Assembly: GCF_000192435.1 (NCBI RefSeq) | Contig: NZ_AEUD01000001.1 | Coordinates: forward strand, 62,001 to 126,000 | Reading direction: 5' to 3' | DNA: 64,000 bases | DNA from: Gordonia neofelifaecis NRRL B-59395 | GTDB taxonomy: Bacteria > Actinomycetota > Actinomycetes > Mycobacteriales > Mycobacteriaceae | Shown: positions 52,877 to 60,566 of the stretch, piece after piece | Numbering within the stretch: position 1 is the stretch's first letter | Layout: the number at the start of each line of letters is the position of its first letter | Notes under the pieces: generated by a model | The model's database searches: none | What the model saw: only the letters and a program-made list of their open reading frames with translations | What the model was told of the DNA's origin: nothing | Program-made: the position numbers and the translations under genes

Positions 52877-53335
52877 ATGAAGATCGGCGACACCGCACCG
52901 GATTTCGAGCTCACCGACCAGGACGGTCAGACGCGACGACTGTCGGACCTGCTGACCGACGGTCCCGTCGCGCTCTTCTTCTACCCGGCGGCGTTCACAC
53001 CGGGCTGCACCAAGGAGGCGTGCCACTTCCGCGATCTGGCCGCCGAGTTCGACGCGGCGGGCGTTCAGCGCATCGGCATCAGCCGTGACGACGTGGCCAA
53101 GCAGAAGCGGTGGACCGACGAGCACACGCTCGACTATCCGCTGCTCGCCGACACCGACGGCGCGGTCGCCAGTGCCTACGGCGTGCGTCGCGGTTCGCTG
53201 CTCGTCAAGGTGGGGATGCCGACCAAGCGCGTCACCTTCGCGATCGGGACCGACGGCGTGATCGCCGATGTGATCGCGTCGGAGGTCAACATGAACGTGC
53301 ACGCCGACCGCGTGCTGGCCGCTCTCAAGAAGTAG
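52877..53335 (+). CDS. bcp: Thiol peroxidase of the BCP/PrxQ type
   Basis: 152 residues. The peroxidatic Cys is in AAFTPGCTKEACHFRD (TPGC), with a possible resolving Cys five residues on (CxxxxC), as in atypical 2-Cys BCP. The fold begins MKIGDTAPDFELTDQDGQT. It reduces peroxides with thioredoxin. TAGGGT lies 7 bases before ATG (leaderless). Its stop overlaps the end of the DoxX-like gene by 11 bases. Confidence 0.94.
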   Translation: MKIGDTAPDFELTDQDGQTRRLSDLLTDGPVALFFYPAAFTPGCTKEACHFRDLAAEFDAAGVQRIGISRDDVAKQKRWTDEHTLDYPLLADTDGAVASAYGVRRGSLLVKVGMPTKRVTFAIGTDGVIADVIASEVNMNVHADRVLAALKK

Positions 53336-53735
53336 CGTCTGCCGACGGCTCGGGGACCTCGGTCTTCGGCGCCGAACGCGGGCCGGTGGCCGCCAGGGTG
53401 GCGTAGAAGGCGAGCATCGACGACGCCGCGGCGAAGTTCAGCCGGAGGTCCTTGGCGCGGATGTGCGCGCCGACCGCGAGGCAGAAGTACACGGTGAGCA
53501 TCACGGCAGTGAACCGCGCCAACAACGGGAAGCGGGGTGCCGCGGCCAGTCCGGCGGCCGAGGCCGACTTGATCACCGGGAAGATCCATCGCTGCTCGAC
53601 GGGAAAGCCCACGTCGTCCAGACATCTGGCGATGTACGGGATGGGGCCGATGCAGGCGATCGCGTCCGCTGACTGCCCCGCGGCAGCGAGACGGTAGACG
53701 AGCGGATCTCGGACGAAGTCGGTCGACGCCTTCAT
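53325..53735 (-). CDS. DoxX-like membrane protein
   Basis: 136 residues with four hydrophobic helices and a DoxX-type arrangement (PVEQRWIFPVIKSASAAGLAA; LARFTAVMLTVYFCLAVGAHIRAKD; FAAASSMLAFYATLAAT). The first 25 residues are soluble. Functions in the family are poorly defined (some quinone-linked). Convergent with the peroxiredoxin gene, with an 11-base overlap, and divergent from the enoyl-CoA hydratase gene. Confidence 0.8.
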   Translation of the reverse strand: MKASTDFVRDPLVYRLAAAGQSADAIACIGPIPYIARCLDDVGFPVEQRWIFPVIKSASAAGLAAAPRFPLLARFTAVMLTVYFCLAVGAHIRAKDLRLNFAAASSMLAFYATLAATGPRSAPKTEVPEPSADATS

Positions 53736-53779
53736 GTCAACCGATCGTACGACTGTCGCGGATGGTCGACAATGGTGAG

Positions 53780-54556
53780 ATGACGAACTCCACCGCCGCC
53801 TCCGCGACCGTCGACGGCTCGACCGGATTCCTCACGCTCGACGACGCCGATCGCCGGAATCCGCTGTCCTTGACCACCATGCGCGCGGCGACCGGCATCC
53901 TCCGCGACTTCGACCGGGACCCCGCGGTGCGGGTGGTCGTGATCAGGGCCCACGGCCCGGCGTTCTCCGCCGGACATGACCTGTCCGAGATGGTGGAGCG
54001 GACCGTCGAGGACGAGCGGACGATCTTCTCCGCCTGCACCGACCTGATGACGACGGTCCACGACATCCGGCAGCCGGTGATCGCTCAGGTGCAGGGCATG
54101 GCGCTGGCCGCGGGCTGCCAGCTGGTGGCGACGTGCGATCTGGCGATCGCCGCCGACACCGCGAGATTCTCGACGCCCGGCGTGCGCATCGGGCTGTTCT
54201 GCTCGACGCCGATGGTCGCGCTGAGCCGGGCCGTCGGACGCAAGCGGGCCATGCAGATGCTCCTCACCGGGGACATGATCGATGCCGCGACCGCCGTCGA
54301 CTGGGGGCTGATCAACGACAGTGTGCCGGCGGCCGACCTCGAGGCGACGGTCGCAGCGCTCGCGGCGCGGATCGGCGCTTTCAGCGGAGACACACTGGCC
54401 ATCGGCAAACGTGCCTTCTACGACCAGATCGATCGGACGGAGCCCGACGCGTACGCCGAGATGAGTGAGGTGATGGCGACCAACGCCGTCACCGACGATG
54501 CGCAGGAGGGGATGTCGGCGTTTCTGGCGAAGCGTGATCCGGTGTGGCGGTCGTAG
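53780..54556 (+). CDS. Enoyl-CoA hydratase/isomerase family protein
   Basis: 258 residues. Oxyanion-hole motifs are IRAHGPAFSAGHDLSEM and VQGMALAAGCQLVATCDLAIA. The conserved CoA-pocket stretch is FSTPGVRIGLFCSTPMVALSRAVG. The substrate-specific Glu positions are not the classical pair, so it may be a hydratase relative of other activity. Alternative start ATG 53762 adds six residues. Its 3' end overlaps the minus-strand membrane protein by 68 bases. Confidence 0.88.
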   Translation: MTNSTAASATVDGSTGFLTLDDADRRNPLSLTTMRAATGILRDFDRDPAVRVVVIRAHGPAFSAGHDLSEMVERTVEDERTIFSACTDLMTTVHDIRQPVIAQVQGMALAAGCQLVATCDLAIAADTARFSTPGVRIGLFCSTPMVALSRAVGRKRAMQMLLTGDMIDAATAVDWGLINDSVPAADLEATVAALAARIGAFSGDTLAIGKRAFYDQIDRTEPDAYAEMSEVMATNAVTDDAQEGMSAFLAKRDPVWRS

Positions 54557-55106
54557 CTTCGCGACGCCCCGACCCGGCGTACCAGACAGGGCCGGTCAGC
54601 AGCCAGATCGCGGTGATCACGCCGAGCGTCTGGAAGCCGCCGAAGAGATCGTCGCGCTGGGTCGGGTCGGCCACCGTGAAGCCCAGGAGTGCCAGGACGG
54701 CGGCCGCGATGCCTGCAGCGGCGACCCATCGGGCGAAGTCCGCCCACTCGTGCCGCATGCGTTCCGGTCCGCGCTTCGGGACCTTGACCGGCGCCGGACC
54801 GCCGGCGAACCGATGGGCGAAGCGGACGTCGGCCCATCGGATCAGTCGGGGGCCGAAGACGACGGTGGTGCCGAGGTAGATCGGAGCCACCCGGTGCGCG
54901 AAGCCGACCTCGGAACCTCGGCTCAAGTCGATCGCGACGGCCACCAGCAGTACGAGGTCGAGGATCGGCACCGCGGCGAGCACCCAGGTCGACGCGCGTT
55001 CGGCTCGCGCGAGATAGCGGAGCACCAGACCGCCGACCACCAGCAGCCAGAAGCCGATCTCGCAGCCGGCGATGGTGAGAAGCACCGGATCGATCATGTC
55101 GTTCAT
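54489..55106 (-). CDS. Membrane protein (YmcC-like)
   Basis: 205 residues with about five to six TM helices: EIGFWLLVVGGLVLRYLARAERAS, WVLAAVPILDLVLLVAVAIDL, VAPIYLGTTVVFGPRLIRWADVRFAHRF, then two more. The block DLxxGSEVGFAHRVAPIYLGTTVVFG matches a conserved family known from Bacillus YmcC (from memory). Function unknown. Convergent with the hydratase gene, overlapping 68 bases, with no separating terminator visible. Confidence 0.72.
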   Translation of the reverse strand: MNDMIDPVLLTIAGCEIGFWLLVVGGLVLRYLARAERASTWVLAAVPILDLVLLVAVAIDLSRGSEVGFAHRVAPIYLGTTVVFGPRLIRWADVRFAHRFAGGPAPVKVPKRGPERMRHEWADFARWVAAAGIAAAVLALLGFTVADPTQRDDLFGGFQTLGVITAIWLLTGPVWYAGSGRREATTATPDHASPETPTSPPAHRR

Positions 55107-55204
55107 GGGCCAAGCGTCCCGCTGCGGCGTGTTCGGCGCATCCGTCGAGCGGCGAAACGGGGTCAGCCTTTCGGCGGACCCCCGACGTCGGCGGATGTGT
55201 TGTA

Positions 55205-56338
55205 GTGGAGGCGATGAAGCGGATGGTCGAGCACGCGCGAGGGTGGTTCTCGTCGACGACGATGTCGGCGCTCGCCACGCTGGTCGTCGGGCTGCTGCTC
55301 TGGGCGAGCGGAGCGTTCACCCTCATTCAGGACTGGGGCGGCCACTCGGTTCCGGTCGAAGTCGCGATTCTGGCGGCGGCGTTCGCGCTGCAGCTCACGG
55401 CGCCACGGCATCCGGTGGTCGCGATGGTGCTCATCGTCGGACTGGTGATCGTCGATCTGCCGTCCGGAGCGTCCCTTCCATTGTGGATTTCTCTCACCGA
55501 CATCGTGTTCGCGGTGATGACGACGGGATCGGTGAGGCTTCGCCGGATCGTCGGCATCGGCTGCTTCGCCGTCACCGTGGGGGCCGCGGTGATCGTCGCG
55601 GTCGCGGTGGACACCCGTGCCGGCGTGCTGGTCGGGGTGCTGGCGGTGGCCTTCCTGCTCTCGCCGCTCGGGTACGCGCAGTCGGTCAACGCCACCGTGC
55701 GGGCGGCGAAGGCCGAGAGCGCGGCCGCGGCGGCGGAGCGGACCGCCGCGCTCGCCGAGGAGCGTCGGCGGGTGTCGAGAGAACTGCACGACACCGTCGC
55801 TGGCCATGTCTCGGCGATCGCGATCCTCGCCGAGGCCGCGCGCGAGGCGCCCGATCCGCGGCCGGTGATCGCGTCGATGCGCTCGAACAGTCTGGCGGCG
55901 CTCGCCGAACTGCGGGAGATGATCGACGTCCTCGCGGCCGACGGCGACGAGGCGGCCACCGTGCGCTGGTCATCGCTGACCCCGTTCGTGACGGCGGCGC
56001 GGGCGGTCGGATCGGAGGTCGCGGTGTCATCGGCCCCCGACGGGCTGCCGGTGGCCGTCGAAACGGTGGTGACCCGGATCGCCGGAGAGGCGCTGGCCAA
56101 CGCGACCCGGCATGCGCCCGGGGAGCCGGTGTCCGTCGACCTCGTGGCAGACTGCGCGACCGCCGAGGTCGTCGTGCGCAATCGACTGCCGATGGACCGG
56201 ACGGTCGACTCGGAGACAGGTGGAAACGGGGTGCGCAACATGATCATTCGCGCGGAGAGCATCGGCGGGACGGCGACCGTCGGCGCCGACGGCGACAGCT
56301 GGGTGGTCGACGCCCGGGTTCCGGTGGTGCGGTCGTGA
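55205..56338 (+). CDS. Sensor histidine kinase (HisKA_3)
   Basis: 377 residues from GTG 55205. Four TM helices in residues 18-150. HisKA_3 box: RRRVSRELHDTVAGHVSAIAILAEAA, with His as phosphoacceptor. HATPase: RIAGEALANATRHAPGEPVS and ETGGNGVRNMIIRAESIGG. Overlaps the response-regulator start (GTGA). ATG 55214 is an alternative start. Signal unknown. Confidence 0.9.
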   Translation: MEAMKRMVEHARGWFSSTTMSALATLVVGLLLWASGAFTLIQDWGGHSVPVEVAILAAAFALQLTAPRHPVVAMVLIVGLVIVDLPSGASLPLWISLTDIVFAVMTTGSVRLRRIVGIGCFAVTVGAAVIVAVAVDTRAGVLVGVLAVAFLLSPLGYAQSVNATVRAAKAESAAAAAERTAALAEERRRVSRELHDTVAGHVSAIAILAEAAREAPDPRPVIASMRSNSLAALAELREMIDVLAADGDEAATVRWSSLTPFVTAARAVGSEVAVSSAPDGLPVAVETVVTRIAGEALANATRHAPGEPVSVDLVADCATAEVVVRNRLPMDRTVDSETGGNGVRNMIIRAESIGGTATVGADGDSWVVDARVPVVRS

Positions 56339-56979
56339 CGAGGATCCGGGTGGTACTCGCCGACGATCACGGCGCGGTACGAGAAGGCCTGCGCCTGGTA
56401 CTGGAGGGGTCGGGGGAGATCAGCGTCGTCGGCGAAGCCGCCGACGGAGGCGAGGCGATTCGCGCTGCGCTGCGCCTTCGGCCGGACGTGGTGGTGATGG
56501 ACGTCCGGATGCCGGAGGTCGACGGGCTCGCGGCCACCGCGGCGGTCGTCGCTCAGACCGACGCCCGGGTACTCGTGCTGACGACCTTCGACATCGACGA
56601 CTACGTGCTCGGTGCACTCTCGGCGGGTGCGAGCGGTTTCCTTCTCAAGTCGGCGTCCGGCGCGGAGCTGGTCGCCGGCGTGCACCGCGTCGCGGACGGC
56701 GACGCGGTGCTCGACGCGGCGGTGACGAGGGTGGTCGTGGACGCGATGAGGGCGCGGCCGGCGGATCCCGGTCCGGACTTGAGCGAGCTCACCGACCGTG
56801 AGGTCCAGGTGCTCGGCGGGCTCGGCGCGGGCTTGTCGAACGCACAGATCGCCGGCCGTCTGACCATCGGCGAGGCGACGGTGAAGACTCATGTCTCCCG
56901 AGTACTGATGAAGCTGGGCGTGCAGTCGCGGGTGCAGGCGGCGGTGCTCGCCGCCCGGTCCGGCGTCGAGGCGCCTTGA
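56335..56979 (+). CDS. NarL/FixJ-family response regulator
   Basis: 214 residues from GTG 56335. VVLADDHGAVREGLRL begins the receiver; phosphoacceptor Asp is in DVVVMDVRMPEVDGL; the switch residues are in LVLTTFD and LLKSASG. The HTH is LTDREVQVLGGLGAGLSNAQIAGRLTIGEATVKTHVSRVLMKL. Translationally coupled to its kinase. Second NarL-type system in 6 kb, so cross-talk or duplication is possible. Confidence 0.93.
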   Translation: MTRIRVVLADDHGAVREGLRLVLEGSGEISVVGEAADGGEAIRAALRLRPDVVVMDVRMPEVDGLAATAAVVAQTDARVLVLTTFDIDDYVLGALSAGASGFLLKSASGAELVAGVHRVADGDAVLDAAVTRVVVDAMRARPADPGPDLSELTDREVQVLGGLGAGLSNAQIAGRLTIGEATVKTHVSRVLMKLGVQSRVQAAVLAARSGVEAP

Positions 56980-57001
56980 GGCACAACGAAGTTCAGACAG
57001 G

Positions 57002-57316
57002 TCAAGCGACCAGTTTCAGACCGATCACCCCGCCGATGATCGCGATGATGCAGACGACCTTCGCCAGGCTTGCGGCCTCGGCACCCGTCGCCATCCCGTA
57101 GAGGACGGTGCCGGTCGCGCCGATGCCCACCCAGATCGCGTACGCGGTCCCGGTCGGGAGGTCGCGCATCGCATAGGCGAGTCCGCCCATGCTGATCAGC
57201 AGAGCGACGAAGAAGACGGCCGTGGGGCCGAGTCGATGCAGGCCTTCCGACCGGCCGAGGGCAGTGGCCCACACGGCCTCGAAGACGCCGGAGACGATGA
57301 GAACGAGCCAGGACAT
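57002..57316 (-). CDS. Small multidrug resistance (SMR) exporter, SugE/Gdx-like
   Basis: 104 residues with four TM helices. MSWLVLIVSGVFEAVWATALG supplies the conserved Glu in the first helix; GTAYAIWVGIGATGTVLYGM follows. The length and MSW start match SugE/Gdx guanidinium exporters rather than EmrE, but the two cannot be fully separated. ATG 57316 follows AGGAG by 5 bases and is preferred to GTG 57322. No guanidine riboswitch was recognised upstream. Confidence 0.9.
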   Translation of the reverse strand: MSWLVLIVSGVFEAVWATALGRSEGLHRLGPTAVFFVALLISMGGLAYAMRDLPTGTAYAIWVGIGATGTVLYGMATGAEAASLAKVVCIIAIIGGVIGLKLVA

Positions 57317-57445
57317 GATCACTCCTAGACCACCGTCTTGTCGCGGACCGGGTACGGCGGGCTCGTCCGGGCGCCATGTGAGGCGTCACCTGGGAGGGTA
57401 CCCAGCCGGTGGCGCGGCGGCCAGTGGCCGGGGACGATGGAGACC

Positions 57446-57799
57446 ATGGCCACATCGAACGAATTCGGTCCCGACGACTTCGACCGCTTCGCCCGCGAGG
57501 CGGGCGAAGGGCTCCGGAAGCTGCTTCGTCAGGCGCTCGACAATCCGCGGGCGACGGCCACCTGGGCCGACATCGCGGCCTCGGCGACCAGGCCGCGCAC
57601 ATCCCCCGAGCCTGCCCGCGACGTGGAGGTGGTCGACGCCGAACCCGGGGTGTGGGCGATCGTGCGCGACGACGACGGCGGAGCCCGCGTGGAACGTGTC
57701 TTCAGCTCCGAACTCGACGCGCTGCGGGCGAATCAGACGAACACCGATCCCTCGCGGACAGTGCAGTTTCTCGAGTTCGGGGTTGAGATCGGCGGGTAG
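57446..57799 (+). CDS. Conserved hypothetical protein
   Basis: 117 residues from ATG 57446 (GGAG 3 bases before the ATG). MATSNEFGPDDFDRFAREAGEGLRKLLRQAL is an amphipathic helix. The C-terminal part (EPGVWAIVRDDDGGARVERVFSSELDALRANQTN...TVQFLEFGVE) looks like a small beta domain. No catalytic motif. ATG 57437 is an alternative start, but residues before it are low complexity. Confidence 0.65.
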   Translation: MATSNEFGPDDFDRFAREAGEGLRKLLRQALDNPRATATWADIAASATRPRTSPEPARDVEVVDAEPGVWAIVRDDDGGARVERVFSSELDALRANQTNTDPSRTVQFLEFGVEIGG

Positions 57800-57808
57800 C
57801 GTTGCGCC

Positions 57809-57920
57809 GGCCGGGCGGTGTGCGGCGACGATTGTTCCGTCGCAGTCCTCGCCGCCTCGGCTAGCGCCTCGGTGGCTGCGGAGGGCTCCGGACTCAATCG
57901 TCGCCGCACACCGCCCGGCC
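57809..57920. terminator. Large inverted repeat, likely bidirectional terminator
   Basis: A perfect 26-base arm at 57809-57834 pairs with 57895-57920 around a 60-base G/C-rich interior that can fold further. It lies between convergent 57446-57799 (+) and marR (-). It is much longer than the other terminators in the window. Confidence 0.7.
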
Positions 57921-57955
57921 TCGTTCCGTACCTGTGTGGCGGTCGGCGTGCGGGC

Positions 57956-58468
57956 TCAGAAGTCCCCGTTGGTTCGCCGCAGCGACCGGATGGCGTCGAC
58001 CAGGTGACGTGCCTCGTCGGAGGGCATTCCCACGTCGGCGAAGACGCCGTTGTTCAGCACCACCGTCGCCTTCTCGACGAGCTCGCGGCCGTCGGGGGTG
58101 ATGGAGACGAGCGTGGTCCGACCGTCTGTCGGATGCGGGAGCCGTTCCACCAGGCCGGCGTCGGCGAGGCGGGCGATGGCGTGAGTGGCCGAGGAGACGT
58201 GCACCTGCAGTCGATCGCTCGCCTTGGAGATCGGAAGCGACCCGTGGCGGGTGAAGGCCAGCAGGCGGAGGAGTTCGAACCGGGAGAACGTGAGATCGAA
58301 CGGCTTCAGTTCCTGCTCGACGCGGGCCAGCATGATCTGATGTGCGCGCATCACCGAGGTGACCGCCTCCATGCCGTCGGCGACGTCGCCGCCCCACCCG
58401 GCGTCCTCCCAGTTGCGACGGGCCAGGGCGATCGGGTCGCGCTCGCTCGACTCATTCACCCCGGCCAC
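57956..58468 (-). CDS. MarR-family regulator, last gene of the valine-catabolism operon
   Basis: 170 residues. DPIALARRNWEDAGW is an N-terminal helix with conserved Trp, as in HucR/PecS-type MarR proteins. The winged helix is LTFSRFELLRLLAFTRHGSLPISKASDRLQVHVSSATHAIARLADAGLVERLPHPTDGRTTLVSI. It follows mmsB by 27 bases on the same strand, so it is probably the operon's own regulator. A HucR-like palindrome (62135-62152) lies in front of mmsA. The ligand may be an acyl-CoA or aldehyde (inference). Confidence 0.85.
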   Translation of the reverse strand: MAGVNESSERDPIALARRNWEDAGWGGDVADGMEAVTSVMRAHQIMLARVEQELKPFDLTFSRFELLRLLAFTRHGSLPISKASDRLQVHVSSATHAIARLADAGLVERLPHPTDGRTTLVSITPDGRELVEKATVVLNNGVFADVGMPSDEARHLVDAIRSLRRTNGDF

Positions 58469-58495
58469 ACCACTCCCATCGACGACTGTCGGTCG

Positions 58496-59365
58496 TTACC
58501 GCAAGGTCTCGATTATCGCACTGAAGTCGAGCCCGCCGTGTTCGGCCGCGAACTCGTCGTACAGCTTCGCCGCGTGCGTGCCGAGCGGAGCGGTGGCCCC
58601 GGTCGCACCGACCGCGTCCATCGCGAGGTGCAGATCCTTGTTCATCAACGACGTCGCGAATCCCGGCTGGAACTGATTGCCGGACGGTGCGGACTCGACG
58701 GGACCGGGCACGGGACAGTTCGCCGAGAGCGCCCAGCAGTTGCCCGTCGCGCCCGTGACGACGTCGTACAGCGCCTGGTCCGACAGCCCCAGCTTCTCGG
58801 CGAGCGTGAACGCCTCGCCGACGACGATCTGCTGGACCGCGAGGATCATGTTGTTGCAGAGTTTGGCGGCCTGACCGTTGCCGGATCCGCCGCACGGCAC
58901 CACCTTGCCGGCCATCGGGGCGAGGATGGGCTGTGCGGCGGCGAGGGCGGCCTCGTCGCCGCCGACCATGAACGCGAGTGTGCCCGCGACCGCGCCCTTC
59001 ACGCCACCGGACACCGGAGCGTCGAGCTGCATCAAACCGGCGCCGGTCGCCAGGTCGTGCACGGCCCGCGCGTCCTCCACCGAGATCGTCGAGCTGTCGA
59101 TGAACAGCTGGCCCGGCGTCGCGTGCGGCAGGACGGCGTCGTAGACGGCGCGGACGGCGGCACCGCTGGGCAGCATGGTGATCACCGCGTCGGCGCCGGC
59201 GACCGCGTCCTCAGCCGACGCGGCGGCGCGGACTCCGGTGGCGACCGCGGCTTCGAGGAGGTCGGGGACGAGGTCGAAGCCGATCACCTGGTGTCCGCCC
59301 TTGACCAGATTGGCGGCCATGGGTCCACCCATGTGTCCCAGGCCGAGGAAAGCGATTGTGCTCAT
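58496..59365 (-). CDS. mmsB: 3-hydroxyisobutyrate dehydrogenase
   Basis: 289 residues. Rossmann motif LGLGHMGGPMAANLVKGGHQV. The DxxxSGG-type motif is LDAPVSGGVKGAVAGTLAFMVGG, and the catalytic Lys is in GNGQAAKLCNNM. The 3-hydroxyisobutyrate to methylmalonate-semialdehyde step of valine catabolism is consistent with neighbours: mmsA and an acyl-CoA dehydrogenase upstream. Its start overlaps the dehydrogenase stop by 4 bases (ATGA). Confidence 0.92.
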   Translation of the reverse strand: MSTIAFLGLGHMGGPMAANLVKGGHQVIGFDLVPDLLEAAVATGVRAAASAEDAVAGADAVITMLPSGAAVRAVYDAVLPHATPGQLFIDSSTISVEDARAVHDLATGAGLMQLDAPVSGGVKGAVAGTLAFMVGGDEAALAAAQPILAPMAGKVVPCGGSGNGQAAKLCNNMILAVQQIVVGEAFTLAEKLGLSDQALYDVVTGATGNCWALSANCPVPGPVESAPSGNQFQPGFATSLMNKDLHLAMDAVGATGATAPLGTHAAKLYDEFAAEHGGLDFSAIIETLR

Positions 59366-60537
59366 CGGGTGCCCTTTCCGGACGTGACCCGCTGCGCCTC
59401 GGCGCGGCCGATCACCATCCGCATGATCTCGTTGGTTCCTTCAAGGATGCGATTCACCCGCAGGTCGCGGACGATCTTCTCGATACCGGTCTCGTGCAGG
59501 TAGCCGTAGCCGCCGTGCAGCTGCAGCGCCTGATCGGCCACCGTGAAGCAGTTCTCGGTGACGAAGCGTTTCGCCATGGCGCACAGCTCGACCTTGTCGG
59601 GGTCGTCGGCGTCGAGCGCCTCCGCGGCGCGCCACAGCATCAGCCGGGAGGCCTCGAGCGAAGTGGCCATCTCGGCGAGGGTCGCGGCGATGGTCGGCTC
59701 GGCGATCAACGGCCCGCCGAAGGCCTCCCGCTCGGTCGCGTACACCAGGGCCTGGTCGTAGGCGGACTGTGCGCCGCCCATCGAGCACGCGGCGATGTTC
59801 AGTCGACCGCCGTTCAGCCCGTTCATCGCAATGGAGAAGCCGGTGCCCTGACCGTCCGGGCCGCCGAGCATCGCGTCGGCGGGGACCCGCACGTCGTCGA
59901 AGACCACCTGCGCCGTCGGCTGGTTGTGCCACCCCATCTTGGCCTCCGGCGGCCCGAAAGACAGTCCCGGAGTTCCCTTCTCGACCACGAAGGTGGAGAT
60001 GCCGCGGGCCCCGGCGTCGCCGGTGCGAGCCATCACCACGTAGACGTCCGAGACACCGCCACCCGAGATGAACTGCTTGCTCCCGCGCAGGACGAAGTGG
60101 TCGCCGTCGCGTCGCGCAGAGGTCGACAGCGCCGCCGCGTCCGATCCGGCACCCGGTTCGGTGAGGCAGTAGCTGGCGATCGATTCCATCGACGCCATCG
60201 CGGGCACCCACCGCTTGCGCTGCTCCGGGGTGCCGTAGGTGTCGACCATCCAGGTGCACATGTTGTGGATGGAGAGGAATGCCGCCGTGACCGGATCGGC
60301 CTTGGCGAGCTCCTCGAAGATCCGGACGCCGTCGATCCGGCGCAGACCGGAGCCGCCGACGTCCTCGCTGGTGTAGATCCCGGCCATCCCGAGCGAAGCC
60401 GCCTCGCGCATCTCGTCGACCGGGAAGTGCGCTGTCGCATCCCATTCCAGCGAGTACGGAGCGAGTCGCTTGCGGGCGAAGTCGCGGGCCGCTTCGACGA
60501 CGATCCGGTCGTCGTCCGGCAGTTTCGGGTAGGGCAT
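59362..60537 (-). CDS. Acyl-CoA dehydrogenase, probably isobutyryl-CoA type
   Basis: 391 residues. FAD-binding CLTEPGAGSDAAALSTSA and FVLRGSKQFISGG; the active-site base is in the C-terminal RILEGTNEIMR. QALQLHGGYGYLHE is typical. The best fit to valine catabolism is isobutyryl-CoA dehydrogenase, given mmsA and mmsB on either side; a general short-branched-chain acyl-CoA dehydrogenase cannot be ruled out. It starts 29 bases after the mmsA stop. Confidence 0.92.
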   Translation of the reverse strand: MPYPKLPDDDRIVVEAARDFARKRLAPYSLEWDATAHFPVDEMREAASLGMAGIYTSEDVGGSGLRRIDGVRIFEELAKADPVTAAFLSIHNMCTWMVDTYGTPEQRKRWVPAMASMESIASYCLTEPGAGSDAAALSTSARRDGDHFVLRGSKQFISGGGVSDVYVVMARTGDAGARGISTFVVEKGTPGLSFGPPEAKMGWHNQPTAQVVFDDVRVPADAMLGGPDGQGTGFSIAMNGLNGGRLNIAACSMGGAQSAYDQALVYATEREAFGGPLIAEPTIAATLAEMATSLEASRLMLWRAAEALDADDPDKVELCAMAKRFVTENCFTVADQALQLHGGYGYLHETGIEKIVRDLRVNRILEGTNEIMRMVIGRAEAQRVTSGKGTR

Positions 60538-60566
60538 GTCGTCCTTGTCTCGCGGTGGTCCGGCGG

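Noticed and set aside
57317-57445. Guanidine riboswitch upstream of the SMR exporter
   Set aside because: The conserved guanidine-I or mini-ykkC motifs could not be matched in this stretch.
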